DNA of 64,000 nt, taken from Desulfobacteraceae bacterium (GTDB lineage: Bacteria; Desulfobacterota; Desulfobacteria; Desulfobacterales; JACKCP01). The position numbers and the translations under genes are program-made. Below, one piece after another: positions 18,524-28,009 of the stretch; within the stretch, counting starts at the first letter, position 1, and every line of letters begins with the position of its first letter. The stretch covers positions 36,222 to 100,221 of the forward strand of contig JACKCP010000011.1 of NCBI GenBank assembly GCA_020633955.1, written 5' to 3'. The notes beneath the pieces are model-generated. The model was not told the origin of the DNA. It did no database searches and saw only the letters and a list, made by a program, of their open reading frames with translations.

Positions 18524-19487
18524 GAAAAACAGCACGGCCTCTGCAATGGCTGAATCCATACATTTAAGTTTTAAATTTTTGTACCTTGCAATTACAATTC
18601 TTGCAGCTGCCTGGCTTTTTTCAGGGATAACGCAGGTATCTTCAGGAGAGCAGGCAATTGTTCTAAGATTTGGCAAAGTACACACAATTAAAAAGGAACC
18701 AGGTCTTGTTTTTGCTCTTCCAAAACCTTTTGATACAATAATCATCATCCCCTCACTCAAACGCCAACTTTCCCTGGAGGTAAGTGATCTTGCATTTATT
18801 GAAAACAAAAACAATGGAAATAAAGCAGGACTTCATCCAAGGGATGACGGCGGATACTTAATAATGGGCGATGGAGGTATTTTGCACATAAAAGGAGTTA
18901 TAATATACTCAATAACCAATGCTTTAAAAGCAAATACAGGTGTTGCAGATCTTAAATCCTCAATAAGACGTATTTTCTGTGATGCTGCAATTCATATATG
19001 TGCAGGCTCAACAACAGAACAGATTTTAATAACCGAACCTGAAAAAATCAAAACGCAAATAATGAATAAAATGAATTCTGCAGCAACAGTACTCGGGCTT
19101 GGAATTCGTATAGGAAGGGTTGACATCATGGCATCTTTACCCAAAAAGGCAAAGGATGCATTTGATAATGCTCAAAGTGCATCTGCTCAATCATCATCCG
19201 ATGTTGCAAGGGCAGAAAAAAGTGCAAGGCTTTCTATTCAGGATGCAAACAGGGAAAAAGCATCTATTATTTCCAGTGCTGAAGCTGTAAAAAAAGAAAT
19301 AATCAGCCGTGCAGAAATAATCACAAATAAAATACTTGCCCAAAAAGAAAATGCCAAAGGTAAAAAAAGAGAAAATCTTTTAAGAAGAATTCACCATGAA
19401 GCATACACACAGGGATTACAGCAGGCAGGAAAAATAGTTTTGGTTCCTGATGAATCTGCATCATCTTTATTTATTCCAGGGGATTAA
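18516..19487 (+). CDS. Third SPFH-domain membrane protein
   Basis: I choose the ATG at 18516, which overlaps the previous stop (ATGAGTGA), rather than the upstream TTG. The product of ~323 residues has a membrane segment (~20-40), then an SPFH domain from SGEQAIVLRFGKVHTIKKEPGLVFALPKPFD. An insert rich in Gly/Asp (GLHPRDDGGYLIMGDGG) follows. A long Ala/Lys/Glu coiled coil and an RRIHHEAYTQGLQQAGKIV segment close the protein. It is more divergent from HflK/HflC than the two genes before it. The P-type ATPase starts 3 bp after its stop. Confidence 0.82.
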   Translation: MSEKNSTASAMAESIHLSFKFLYLAITILAAAWLFSGITQVSSGEQAIVLRFGKVHTIKKEPGLVFALPKPFDTIIIIPSLKRQLSLEVSDLAFIENKNNGNKAGLHPRDDGGYLIMGDGGILHIKGVIIYSITNALKANTGVADLKSSIRRIFCDAAIHICAGSTTEQILITEPEKIKTQIMNKMNSAATVLGLGIRIGRVDIMASLPKKAKDAFDNAQSASAQSSSDVARAEKSARLSIQDANREKASIISSAEAVKKEIISRAEIITNKILAQKENAKGKKRENLLRRIHHEAYTQGLQQAGKIVLVPDESASSLFIPGD

Positions 19488-19490
19488 AAA

Positions 19491-21404
19491 ATGGAAACAA
19501 ATCAGTCTATTAAAGAAACCACATATCAAGAAAACCTTGAAGCAGTATTAACCACTTCAGAAAAAGCAAGCCTTGGAATAAGACTGTCTTCTGCTTTTCT
19601 GGCAGCAGGTATATTAATAATTTCATATACAATTGAATATCTTGATCATGGTCAGGCTGAAGCAGCTGGATTTTTAAATGGAATAGCAGCCCTTCTTGCA
19701 GGAATTCCTGTAATGTGGAATGCATGGAAAGGAATAAAGAGTCCTGATCTTCACTCAGTTGCAGACCTGCTTGTGTCAGTTGCACTTCTTGCAGCCTGGG
19801 TTGCAGGAGATTTAAGGAGTGCAACAATAATCCCGCTTATTATGGTAATCGGACATGTTCTTGAAGACAGGAGCATGATTGGTTCAAAGGAAGCAATAAA
19901 TGCACTTGCAAAACTGACTGAAAACTCAGTTACAAAAATAAACACTGAAAATATTGAAGAAACAGTTTCTGCAAAGGATCTTGCTCCGGGAGATTTAATT
20001 ATTGTAAGACCCGGAGAAAGAATTTCTGCAGATGGAATTCTTGTTTATGGCAAAACAAGCCTTGATACTGCTCCGTTAACAGGAGAGTCAGTTCCTGTTG
20101 AGGTAAAAAAAGGCGATATTGTCAGGGCAGGTTCAATAAATCTTTATGGACTTGTCAAAATAGAGGTATCTCAGGTGGGTGATAAAACAGCACTTGGGCA
20201 GATAGTTGAACTTCTCAAAGAAGCTGAACAATCCAAACCTCCTGTTACAAGGGTTCTTGAAGAACATGCAGGAACCTATCTTCCCCTTACAATTGCAATA
20301 TCTCTTATTACACTTTTTATTACCGGTGATGTTGCATCCATGATGGCAGTCCTTGTTGTATGCTGTCCGTGTGCTCTTGCAATTTCAGCTCCTGCAACAA
20401 CTGTTGCAGGACTTGCAGCTGCAGGAAGACACGGAATTCTCATAAAAGGTACTGCTTTTTTAGAACAGCTTGCAGAAGCAGACACCATGATTTTTGACAA
20501 AACAGGCACACTTACAACAGGCAGACTAAATATTGTTGATATAAAAGTCTATAATGGACATACAAAGGAGGAAGTTCAAAACGCCGCTGCAAGCCTTGCA
20601 GTTTTCAGCAAGCATCCTGTAAGTAATTCTATTGCCAGAGCTTCAGGATCAGAAAACCTGAAAACAATTGAAGACCTTTCGGAAATCCAGGGTTTTGGAC
20701 TAAAAGGAAAAATAAACGGGACTCAGGTTATTCTGGGGCGGGCAAGCCTGTTAGCCCAATATAATATTAAAGCTGAAATAAGGCCAAAACACTTCGGCCC
20801 TTTGGTAGCCTGTTCCATTGGAAATAGTTTTGCAGGATGGATTCTTTTGCAGGACACACTGCGCCCTGAAGCAGAATCTGTTTTAAACAACCTGAAAAAT
20901 CTTGGAATAAAAAGAACACTTCTTGTTTCAGGCGATAATGAAGCAGCAACAAAAGCAGTATCAGATTTGCTGCCCTTAGATGAAACACATTGGGAAAAAC
21001 TTCCCCACGAAAAACTATCCATAATAAAAAAAGAAATAAAAAACAAAAACAGGCCGGTAATGGTTGGTGACGGAATTAATGATGCTCTTGCATTAAAGGC
21101 TGGTGCAGTTGGTATAGCAATTGGCGGTTCTGGAACTGACATTGCACTTGCATCTTCTGATATTGTTTTGTTAACACCTGATTTAAGAAGAATTGAGACA
21201 ATGATTCGATTAAGCAGAAAATGCAGAAGCACAATAACTGCAAATATTGTTATTGCAATGACCTGGACTTTAATAATGTTTGTCTGTGCAGCAGGCGGAT
21301 TTATTGGACCTGTTGCAGCGTCTTTATTTCACAACATAGGAACAGTCTTTGTAATAGCAAACTCGGGAAGACTTCTTGCATTCAATGAAATATCTCTGGC
21401 CTGA
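19491..21404 (+). CDS. P1B-type heavy-metal-transporting ATPase
   Basis: A 637-residue inner-membrane ATPase. It has the CPC metal motif in a membrane helix (CCPCALAIS, CPC 292-294), the TGESVPV actuator loop, the phosphorylated Asp336 in DKTGTLTTG, the nucleotide-binding HP motif (SKHPVS) and the GDGINDALAL hinge. It has no N-terminal HMA metal-binding domain. The final helix reads HNIGTVFVIANSGRLL. The CPC plus His-Asn pattern does not match the Cu, Zn/Cd or Co consensus well enough to name the ion. Transport direction is presumably export. It is the last gene of a unit with three SPFH genes, which is an unusual partner set. Confidence 0.9.
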   Translation: METNQSIKETTYQENLEAVLTTSEKASLGIRLSSAFLAAGILIISYTIEYLDHGQAEAAGFLNGIAALLAGIPVMWNAWKGIKSPDLHSVADLLVSVALLAAWVAGDLRSATIIPLIMVIGHVLEDRSMIGSKEAINALAKLTENSVTKINTENIEETVSAKDLAPGDLIIVRPGERISADGILVYGKTSLDTAPLTGESVPVEVKKGDIVRAGSINLYGLVKIEVSQVGDKTALGQIVELLKEAEQSKPPVTRVLEEHAGTYLPLTIAISLITLFITGDVASMMAVLVVCCPCALAISAPATTVAGLAAAGRHGILIKGTAFLEQLAEADTMIFDKTGTLTTGRLNIVDIKVYNGHTKEEVQNAAASLAVFSKHPVSNSIARASGSENLKTIEDLSEIQGFGLKGKINGTQVILGRASLLAQYNIKAEIRPKHFGPLVACSIGNSFAGWILLQDTLRPEAESVLNNLKNLGIKRTLLVSGDNEAATKAVSDLLPLDETHWEKLPHEKLSIIKKEIKNKNRPVMVGDGINDALALKAGAVGIAIGGSGTDIALASSDIVLLTPDLRRIETMIRLSRKCRSTITANIVIAMTWTLIMFVCAAGGFIGPVAASLFHNIGTVFVIANSGRLLAFNEISLA

Positions 21405-21518
21405 GACGGCTCAGCAATATTTTCCCGGCCGTTCCCAGTGACCTGCCTGTAAGTACTCAACAGATAAGAGAAAAATTACATACATTACTATTATTGCCTG
21501 ATACAGCGACAATTACTA

Positions 21519-22100
21519 TTATAAAACCCCCTTGGTTGAAGGAATAAAATCAGATTCAATTTTGCAGGCCATGGCAAGGCTTCTTCCAAAACCTTTAAAA
21601 ATTGCTTCTACAATGTGGTGCTCATTTTCACCATAGAGTACATTTATATGCAGAGTAATTCCGGCATGCACAGCAAAAGCCCTGAAAAATTCCTTGGCAA
21701 GATAGGGTGAAAACGGCCCTTTTGCCCTTATTGTTTCCGGAACATTAAAAACAAGATACGGCCTGTTTGAAATATCAAGAGCAATATTTGCAAGGGTTTC
21801 ATCCATTGGAAGAAAAAAATTGCCATACCTTGCTATTCCTTTTTTGTCTCCAAGGGCTGTTTTAAATGCTTCACCAAGTGCAATCCCGATATCTTCCACT
21901 GTATGGTGATAATCAATTTCAATATCACCCTTTGCCGCTACCATAAGGTCAAAGCCTCCGTGAACAGCAAAAAGGTTAAGCATATGATCAAAAAAAGGAA
22001 TTCCAGTAGAAATTTCCGAACTTACCTTTTTATCCAGTTCAAGAAGTATATAAATATCAGTTTCATTGGTTTTTCTTTTTATTTCAGCTTTTCTTGCCAT
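21519..22100 (-). CDS. hisB: Imidazoleglycerol-phosphate dehydratase
   Basis: Sixth step of histidine synthesis. I place the start at the ATG at 22098-22100 (MARKAEIKRKTNET) because AGGA lies about 9 nt before it and the 193-residue length matches monofunctional HisB; a longer frame is open to 22148. Metal-binding motifs are present: PFFDHMLN, DYHHTVEDIGIALG, AVHAGITLHI and NEHHIVEAIFKG. No other his gene is adjacent. Confidence 0.95.
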   Translation of the reverse strand: MARKAEIKRKTNETDIYILLELDKKVSSEISTGIPFFDHMLNLFAVHGGFDLMVAAKGDIEIDYHHTVEDIGIALGEAFKTALGDKKGIARYGNFFLPMDETLANIALDISNRPYLVFNVPETIRAKGPFSPYLAKEFFRAFAVHAGITLHINVLYGENEHHIVEAIFKGFGRSLAMACKIESDFIPSTKGVL

Positions 22101-22208
22101 TGATAAAATCCTGTATTTCCATATGTTGAACAAACACTGATGCAGCATGGTTTCTTAACGAAAACTTGGAAAAAACCAGGCAGCCTTCCAATTTAAACTG
22201 TAAAATTA

Positions 22209-22727
22209 TCAGATAATACCCTGTTTTTCATAATAAATTTTAAGACCGCCCAAAACCCCCTTAAAAAGTTTGGCACCAGCAAGTATTACAAATGTATCCT
22301 CAGGAAGAAGACACTGAACAGCAAAGGCAGGCCCAATTACAGAAGCAGGCTCGGCTGCAGCTTTATTTTGCGACAATTCCTTCAGATAATAATTAAGCTT
22401 ATCTTTTATTACCTCAAAATAGTCAATATCAACATTTGAATATTTTCTGGTTGCCTCTGTAACACTTTTTGAAAACTCAAGAATATGCTCCCAGTAAATT
22501 TTAGAAATTTCATCCTTCTTTTCCCGGGGCTCAATAAGATAGTTAATTGAAACTCCTGCTGTGATAATTTTTAAAATCTGAAGCTCATACAAAAGAGTTG
22601 CTTCTTCGGCATTTGAGTTTTCAATGGTTTCTTTTGCAATATTTTTTAGATCATCCCTTGAAACTGAATAGGAAAAAAGAGTGTTTGCAATTTGATTTTC
22701 AAGTGAAATATTTGTTTCTTCTGTCAT
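22209..22727 (-). CDS. Conserved hypothetical helical protein
   Basis: A 172-residue soluble, acidic, helical protein that I do not recognise. The N-terminal half is charged (EEATLLYELQILKIITAGV), and the C-terminal ~45 residues are more hydrophobic (GPAFAVQCLLPEDTFVILAGAKLFKG). No signal peptide and one cysteine. It lies on the minus strand just upstream of hisB and divergent from the SprA-like gene, possibly sharing the hisB transcript (gap ~110 bp). Confidence 0.55.
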   Translation of the reverse strand: MTEETNISLENQIANTLFSYSVSRDDLKNIAKETIENSNAEEATLLYELQILKIITAGVSINYLIEPREKKDEISKIYWEHILEFSKSVTEATRKYSNVDIDYFEVIKDKLNYYLKELSQNKAAAEPASVIGPAFAVQCLLPEDTFVILAGAKLFKGVLGGLKIYYEKQGII

Positions 22728-22841
22728 TTTTTACACCATTTGTTTTATTTGAATTTAAATGTGACTATCATATTTTTTCTTTTAAAAACAGAGACAATTT
22801 AATTTACTAAGCCATCTAAAATGATTATAATTTTTTAAGAG

Positions 22842-23480
22842 GTGAAAAAAATGAATGTCAACAATTCAATAACTCAAAGATTCAATCCCTATGTAAATAC
22901 TGAAAAATACAATAAGGACACCTCTGCTTCACCTTCAAAAAATTCAGAAGAAACATCGAGCTCAGATAATTCAAAGGACAGCACCCGGGACAAAAAAATA
23001 AAAACATCAAAAGATGATTTTACTCCCTATGAACAGAAAATAATTGAAGAACTCAAGTCAAGGGATCAGGAGGTAAGAGATCATGAAATGGCTCATGTTG
23101 CAGCAGGAGGGCCATACATAAAACGGGGTGCAAACTATGAATACCAGAAAGGTCCTGACGGAATTTTATATGCTGTTGGAGGAGATGTACTTATAGACAC
23201 ATCTCCTGTGGCAGGAAATCCTGAAGCAACCATAAGGAAAATGGATGTTATAAGAAGTGCGGCCCTTGCTCCTGCCAATCCTTCAGGATCAGACAGGGCA
23301 ATTGCTTCAAGAGCTGCATCAACAAGAATAAAGGCCAGTGAAGAACTTATTAAAATGCAGCTTGAAAAATCCGGCCTTGAAAAAAACGATAAAAAATCTC
23401 CATATATGGTTTCAGATGCCTACTCAAAATCCACTGAACAGTCAGATCAGCCCGGAAATTTAATAAATCTGTCAGCATAA
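22842..23480 (+). CDS. SprA-related putative metalloprotease
   Basis: A 212-residue protein. Residues 1-60 are low-complexity Ser/Lys/Asp, then a helix leads to DHEMAHVAAGGPYI, giving HEMAH (81-85), an HExxH zinc motif. The following YEYQKGPDGILYAVGGDV and PVAGNPEATI segments are the signature of the SprA-related (putative metalloprotease CJM1_0395) family. No signal peptide. The family is found in many proteobacteria; substrates are unknown. Ribosome site AGAGGTG precedes the start. Its stop is 2 bp from the end of the convergent GTPase gene. Confidence 0.8.
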   Translation: MKKMNVNNSITQRFNPYVNTEKYNKDTSASPSKNSEETSSSDNSKDSTRDKKIKTSKDDFTPYEQKIIEELKSRDQEVRDHEMAHVAAGGPYIKRGANYEYQKGPDGILYAVGGDVLIDTSPVAGNPEATIRKMDVIRSAALAPANPSGSDRAIASRAASTRIKASEELIKMQLEKSGLEKNDKKSPYMVSDAYSKSTEQSDQPGNLINLSA

Positions 23481-23481
23481 T

Positions 23482-25683
23482 TTATAAATCAAGCCGTTTG
23501 GTAATTTCTTCTGCCCTTTTACTCAAATCACCGCATTGAGACTCAAGCCTTCCAAGTTCCTCAAGACAAACTTTTTTAGATTCCTGATTATTTTCCATTA
23601 TCTCAAGAATATCTGAAAAATCATTTACATAGGAATCAAGAGATTCAATAAGGCTTTTCAAGTAAACATCCATGACCTGCTCAGAAAACTTTAATACATA
23701 TTGAAACTTAAGGTTTTCTCTGTAGTTTAAAAAATGATTTTTCAGGGTTGATTCAGTTTCTTTTTTTATTTTTAAAAGGCCTTTTTCAATAATTTTAAGT
23801 GCATCATCGTTTAAGGAATTTTTAGGTTTAAAAATCCTGTTAATCAAATTTTTGAAAAAAACCATTGAAGAGCCGGCCATTGCACTGCTTCTTAATACAA
23901 CATTGTAATTGAGTGCATCAAGTGCAGAAGGAATTTCAAATGCCTGCTCAAGACTGAAGTTATCTGGAGAAGGAATATTTGTACCAAATTTTACAGGATC
24001 TTTTCCTATTGTTTTCTGAAAATTGTTTCTTGTTTCAAAAACCATATATTCAGAGGATTTTGATAGTTCATAATAATATGAAACAATTTCTTTTTCCTTT
24101 TCCTTAATAAAAGATATTACCAGTGGATTAATTTCTCTTGTAACAAAATTATCAAGACTTTGTCTGAAATCCTGATACAGGGAAAAATAATTTACCTTAA
24201 CTGAGCTGTCCCCTGTTTTTACAACATATTTGTTAAGTTCTCCCTTGTATGACTTTATGAAATCGTACACCATACCTGTTATTTCGGAGCTTGAAGAAAA
24301 AAAGGAATCAATCTCGTTTTTTAAGTTTTTATCAAATTTGGACTTTGATCCTTCCATGGTATTTTTTATAATATTTTTAACTTCCCTGAATTTTTTGGTC
24401 TGATCGATAAGCTCTTTTTCAGCAGTTTTATCACCTGAATCAAGAATTTTTATTTTTATTTCAAGACGCTCGCTCAACTCATTTATTTTGTCTCTAATTT
24501 TCCCAAGAATACTTGAATAAAAGAAAAACTGCTTCTTTAAAATAAGTTCATTTTTAAAATAATTGTTAAAGTCTTTAAACCCGTTTTTTAAAAAAATTGA
24601 GCTTTCCTTATCAAGCCTCCATTGTTCAAGCCTCAAAATATCTTTTTTTGAAAGACTGTCTTCATTTTCAGTAAAAAGTTCATAAAGGGCAGATATTGTA
24701 AAATACTTTGCATCAGGCTTTAAAAGACAGATTTCCTCTGCAGTTTTTTTCTCAACCCTTTTAAGATCTTCAAGATTTTCATGTTCTGACAAATCAGCAT
24801 TCAAAACAAAAACAGACTGGCCTGTAAGTCCCATTTTTTTAAGCATATTCAAAAAAATTATATCAGCCTGTCTTAAACCTGTCCGAGTGCTTACAAGATA
24901 AATTATAAAGTTGGTTTTTAACAGATAATCCTGAATACGGGCTATATGAAGAGGATTTGTGGAGTCGCTTCCCTGACAGTCTGCTATTTCTGTTTTTTCG
25001 TCAATAGCATTTCCAGGAATTTCAACATAAATATCTTTTACATAAACTGCTAAAGGCTCCTGGCTTGCAAAATCCTTATATTCATCAAAATTATCACCGA
25101 AAAACTCAAACTCTCCTTTTTCAAGGATATTTTCAAGACGCTCATAACCCTTGAGATATGACTGAAGATATACGCTTTTTGCTTCTCTTGAGTCTTTTGT
25201 AAAAAGATCTTCATTTTTCAGTGCAACAAGTACCCGATCAAGCCTTTGTCTTGAGTTTATATCCCTGATGTCAAAATCATCAAAATTACCGTTATCTTCA
25301 AACTCAGGTAAAAGAACCACTGAGTTTTTTATGTCATTATTTATTTCATCAATAGTTTTAAAAGAAACAACTGCTTTTTTTTCTTTTCCTGCCATTACAC
25401 GGGTTACAACAGAAGTTATTACCCCTGCTCCCCTTTTTAAAAAGTCAGATTTTAAAAAGGAATTTATAAATGTGCTTTTTCCAGATTTTATTGCTCCCAC
25501 AACTGCAATTTTTAAAACCTGATCATCAATATTTTTATTTATTGATCCAAAAAATTTTTTTATTTTTTCAAGCTCTTCAATTCCTGATTTATCCTCAGAC
25601 TTAAGATAACTTGAGTAAATGGTTCCAAGTTCATTTGAAAGATCAATAAGTTCATTTGTTATATCAAAAGCATTGTTTGCCAT
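23482..25683 (-). CDS. Dynamin-like GTPase
   Basis: I choose the ATG at 25681-25683 (MANNAFDITNEL), with GGAG about 10 nt upstream, over the ORF start five codons earlier. The ~733-residue protein has a P-loop GAIKSGKST (63-71), a switch threonine region near GVITSVVTRVMAG, the G3 motif DCQGSDS and a plausible G4 (VLNADLSE, a weak NKxD). Long coiled coils follow, and a hydrophobic patch lies near residue 600 (SAMAGSSMVFFKNL) that could insert in a membrane. Bacterial dynamin-like proteins remodel or protect membranes. It stands alone rather than as a tandem pair. Confidence 0.8.
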   Translation of the reverse strand: MANNAFDITNELIDLSNELGTIYSSYLKSEDKSGIEELEKIKKFFGSINKNIDDQVLKIAVVGAIKSGKSTFINSFLKSDFLKRGAGVITSVVTRVMAGKEKKAVVSFKTIDEINNDIKNSVVLLPEFEDNGNFDDFDIRDINSRQRLDRVLVALKNEDLFTKDSREAKSVYLQSYLKGYERLENILEKGEFEFFGDNFDEYKDFASQEPLAVYVKDIYVEIPGNAIDEKTEIADCQGSDSTNPLHIARIQDYLLKTNFIIYLVSTRTGLRQADIIFLNMLKKMGLTGQSVFVLNADLSEHENLEDLKRVEKKTAEEICLLKPDAKYFTISALYELFTENEDSLSKKDILRLEQWRLDKESSIFLKNGFKDFNNYFKNELILKKQFFFYSSILGKIRDKINELSERLEIKIKILDSGDKTAEKELIDQTKKFREVKNIIKNTMEGSKSKFDKNLKNEIDSFFSSSSEITGMVYDFIKSYKGELNKYVVKTGDSSVKVNYFSLYQDFRQSLDNFVTREINPLVISFIKEKEKEIVSYYYELSKSSEYMVFETRNNFQKTIGKDPVKFGTNIPSPDNFSLEQAFEIPSALDALNYNVVLRSSAMAGSSMVFFKNLINRIFKPKNSLNDDALKIIEKGLLKIKKETESTLKNHFLNYRENLKFQYVLKFSEQVMDVYLKSLIESLDSYVNDFSDILEIMENNQESKKVCLEELGRLESQCGDLSKRAEEITKRLDL

Positions 25684-25784
25684 AAAAATTCTCCACAAAA
25701 AAATTAAAGCATTCTAAAATATTTATTTTAAATCATAACTCTGATAACCTGAAAACAAAAAACAATCAAAAGAGAAAATTAATC

Positions 25785-26768
25785 ATGGAAACAAATCTTA
25801 TCAACCCCGTAAAAAATCAGCCACACTTCAAACTGTTTGAATCAGGTCCAAAAATAAATATTAAAGACTTTAAACTGCAGACAAAAATGGGTAAAAAAAT
25901 CCCTGGTTTTTTAAAGCCCCTTTTTTTCAGACAGTTTATTTTTGCAGGAATAATAACAGATAACCATATTGCCGGTGCTGCCATTGCAGATCTTGGATAT
26001 GCTTCAAAAGGATTTGTGTATATACATGATCTTGAAACAAACACCCTTCATGAAAAAGGCTCTCTTGTTTTTCCTTTTTTCAAAAAGATTATTAACCCCG
26101 ATACAGAAAATTCTGATGCCTGGTTTAAAGCAAAGGATCTTGAAATTAAATTTTTTACAAACAGCCTTTATGTAAACTCAAAAAATATTAAATTTGAGAT
26201 AGAATTTTTAAATGAAAAAAAACCATCTCCTTTAAGAATTTGCTCAAAAACTTCATATAACAGGTGGTTTTTCACAAAAAAACAAACTCCTTTAAAATGC
26301 ACAGGCAAAATAGGTCTTAATAATAATGAAACAGAATTTTCTTCAGAAACATCAAGGGCCATCACAGACCGAAGTCTTGGATATCCAGGAAGGGAAATAT
26401 GGTGGAACTGGGCTTCAACGGCATGCATACTTGATTTTAAGGAATTTGGAATGAATCTTTCATGGGGAGTAAATCAGACAGGCGAAACAGAAAACTTCAT
26501 CTGGCATGATGATAAATTTATAAAAATAAATCAGGTGAATTTTGAAAAAGAAGATAATGAAATATGGTCTGTCAGGTCAAATGACAATATTATTGACCTA
26601 AAATTCATCCCCAAAAAAACAAAAACTGAAAAAACAAATTTTTTATTTACCGCCTCAAATTTTATCCAGCATACAGGCATATTCAGAGGAAAAATAAAAC
26701 TTGATGAAAAAAATTATAAGGATGTTGAATTTTTGGGATGGCTTGAAGACCATTATGTAAAATGGTGA
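25785..26768 (+). CDS. DUF2804 family protein
   Basis: A 327-residue soluble protein with the features of the DUF2804 family: an FRQFIFAGIITDNHIAGAAIADLGY segment in the first third, the central DRSLGYPGREIWWNW, and a final MNLSWGVNQTG...HDDK region. It resembles the lipocalin-like AttH/DUF2804 proteins that may handle lipids. Function unknown. Divergent from the GTPase gene with a 100-bp gap; no operon partners. Confidence 0.8.
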   Translation: METNLINPVKNQPHFKLFESGPKINIKDFKLQTKMGKKIPGFLKPLFFRQFIFAGIITDNHIAGAAIADLGYASKGFVYIHDLETNTLHEKGSLVFPFFKKIINPDTENSDAWFKAKDLEIKFFTNSLYVNSKNIKFEIEFLNEKKPSPLRICSKTSYNRWFFTKKQTPLKCTGKIGLNNNETEFSSETSRAITDRSLGYPGREIWWNWASTACILDFKEFGMNLSWGVNQTGETENFIWHDDKFIKINQVNFEKEDNEIWSVRSNDNIIDLKFIPKKTKTEKTNFLFTASNFIQHTGIFRGKIKLDEKNYKDVEFLGWLEDHYVKW

Positions 26769-26808
26769 TTTACATGTGCACCAAATTTTTACAGTTCAAA
26801 TGAAAAAT

Positions 26809-27096
26809 TCAAAAGCTGTAAATATCGTATTCAGAATCAATAAGTTCAGCAAGTGCAGATGATTCTGCAAGATTAAAAAGTTTGTCAACCTTGGAGTTCA
26901 AAACATTTTTATCGTTTGAAACCATGGAAAAACCAATCTCTGCAATCTGGTATTTATCAAGGCTTCCAGCTTCACATACTGAAGCATTAAATTCATTTTG
27001 AATTTTTGATATTATTGGCTTTACATGGGAACGTTTCTGCTTGAGTGAAAAACATTCATGTATTTTGTATTTTAAAATCCCTGAGGCTATATACAT
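26809..27096 (-). CDS. DUF503 (YlxP-like) protein
   Basis: A 95-residue protein with the YlxP/DUF503 pattern: an opening CLK/LKYKIHECFSLKQKRSHVKPIISKI and FNASVCEAGSLDKYQIAEIGF. YlxP-like proteins often lie beside translation factors and have been linked to ribosome assembly. Here the gene is downstream of an Smr gene, whose stop overlaps this start. Confidence 0.88.
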   Translation of the reverse strand: MYIASGILKYKIHECFSLKQKRSHVKPIISKIQNEFNASVCEAGSLDKYQIAEIGFSMVSNDKNVLNSKVDKLFNLAESSALAELIDSEYDIYSF

Positions 27097-27821
27097 TAAT
27101 AATATACCTGTTTTTTTAAGAGCTTCTTTTCCTGATTTTTTGAAAGAGGCTTTTTTCTGAAAAGGACATAGGTTCCGCCGCTTCCGCCATCTGTACTTTT
27201 TGCACTGGCACAGGCAAAAATTCTTCTTCTCCAGTAATTGGAACTCAAAATCTCCTGTACAAGATTTTTCAATACCGGTTCATTTTTTGAAGAAAGACCA
27301 CGTCCATGAACAATTAAAACTGCGTTTTTATTTTCCCTAAAACTTTTTTCAAGAAAATTTCTAACAATCTCATCTGCATCAATTCTTGAAAATCCGTGCA
27401 GATCTATATATGCCTGAACCGAAAACTTACCTTCATGGAGCTTTTTTGCTGTTTCCTCACAAACTCCTGCTCCAATCAGTTCACAATATTCCGGAGTTTT
27501 TGATACTTCGAAACCCTCTCCCGAATCAAGAAGTTTTTCAAGCTTTTTTAAAACTTCCTTTTTTTCACAATAGTAATCTATTTTATTGTAGCTTTTTCTT
27601 GTATTGAAAGAGCCTCCAATCTTTTTTTTGCCTTTTACAGGAACAACATCTGACATTTCTTTCAAAAAAAGGTCATCATCTTTTTTGACCGAACAATATG
27701 ATTTTTTATTTTCCCTTGTCTGCCAGGGGACAGTTTTTTTCTTATTTTTCACAAGTCCTGTTAATACATGCCTGTAGTCCTCAAATGGACTGTTTGAAAA
27801 ACCATTGCTGAATCCAGACAT
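27096..27821 (-). CDS. Smr-domain protein
   Basis: A 241-residue protein. The first ~130 residues are basic and unstructured. The C-terminal ~95 residues form an Smr domain with YIDLHGFSRIDAD, VLIVHGRGLSS and the closing GGSGGTYVLFRKK. Smr domains act as nucleases on DNA junctions or RNA, recently also on stalled-ribosome mRNA. This is a stand-alone Smr protein without MutS domains, co-transcribed with the DUF503 gene. Confidence 0.9.
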   Translation of the reverse strand: MSGFSNGFSNSPFEDYRHVLTGLVKNKKKTVPWQTRENKKSYCSVKKDDDLFLKEMSDVVPVKGKKKIGGSFNTRKSYNKIDYYCEKKEVLKKLEKLLDSGEGFEVSKTPEYCELIGAGVCEETAKKLHEGKFSVQAYIDLHGFSRIDADEIVRNFLEKSFRENKNAVLIVHGRGLSSKNEPVLKNLVQEILSSNYWRRRIFACASAKSTDGGSGGTYVLFRKKPLSKNQEKKLLKKQVYY

Positions 27822-27932
27822 AAATACTCCTTAAAAATAAGTCATAGGAAGTTTAATGTAACAGATAAGAAACATAAAAACAAAAACATTTACTTGACTT
27901 TTATTATCCCATAACTTAGTTGATTAGTCTGT

Positions 27933-28009
27933 GTGCCCGTGGCCCAGCCGGATAGGGCGTCGGCCTCCGAAGCCGGAAATCGCGAGTTCGAGTCTCGCCG
28001 GGCACGCCA
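27933..28009 (+). tRNA. tRNA-Arg (anticodon CCG)
   Basis: Complete cloverleaf: acceptor GTGCCCG/CGGGCAC with discriminator G and encoded CCA, D arm GCCC...GGGC, anticodon stem TCGGC/GCCGG with loop CTCCGAA (anticodon CCG) and T arm GCGAG-TTCGAGT-CTCGC. It reads CGG codons, which should be rare in this AT-rich genome. Confidence 0.96.
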
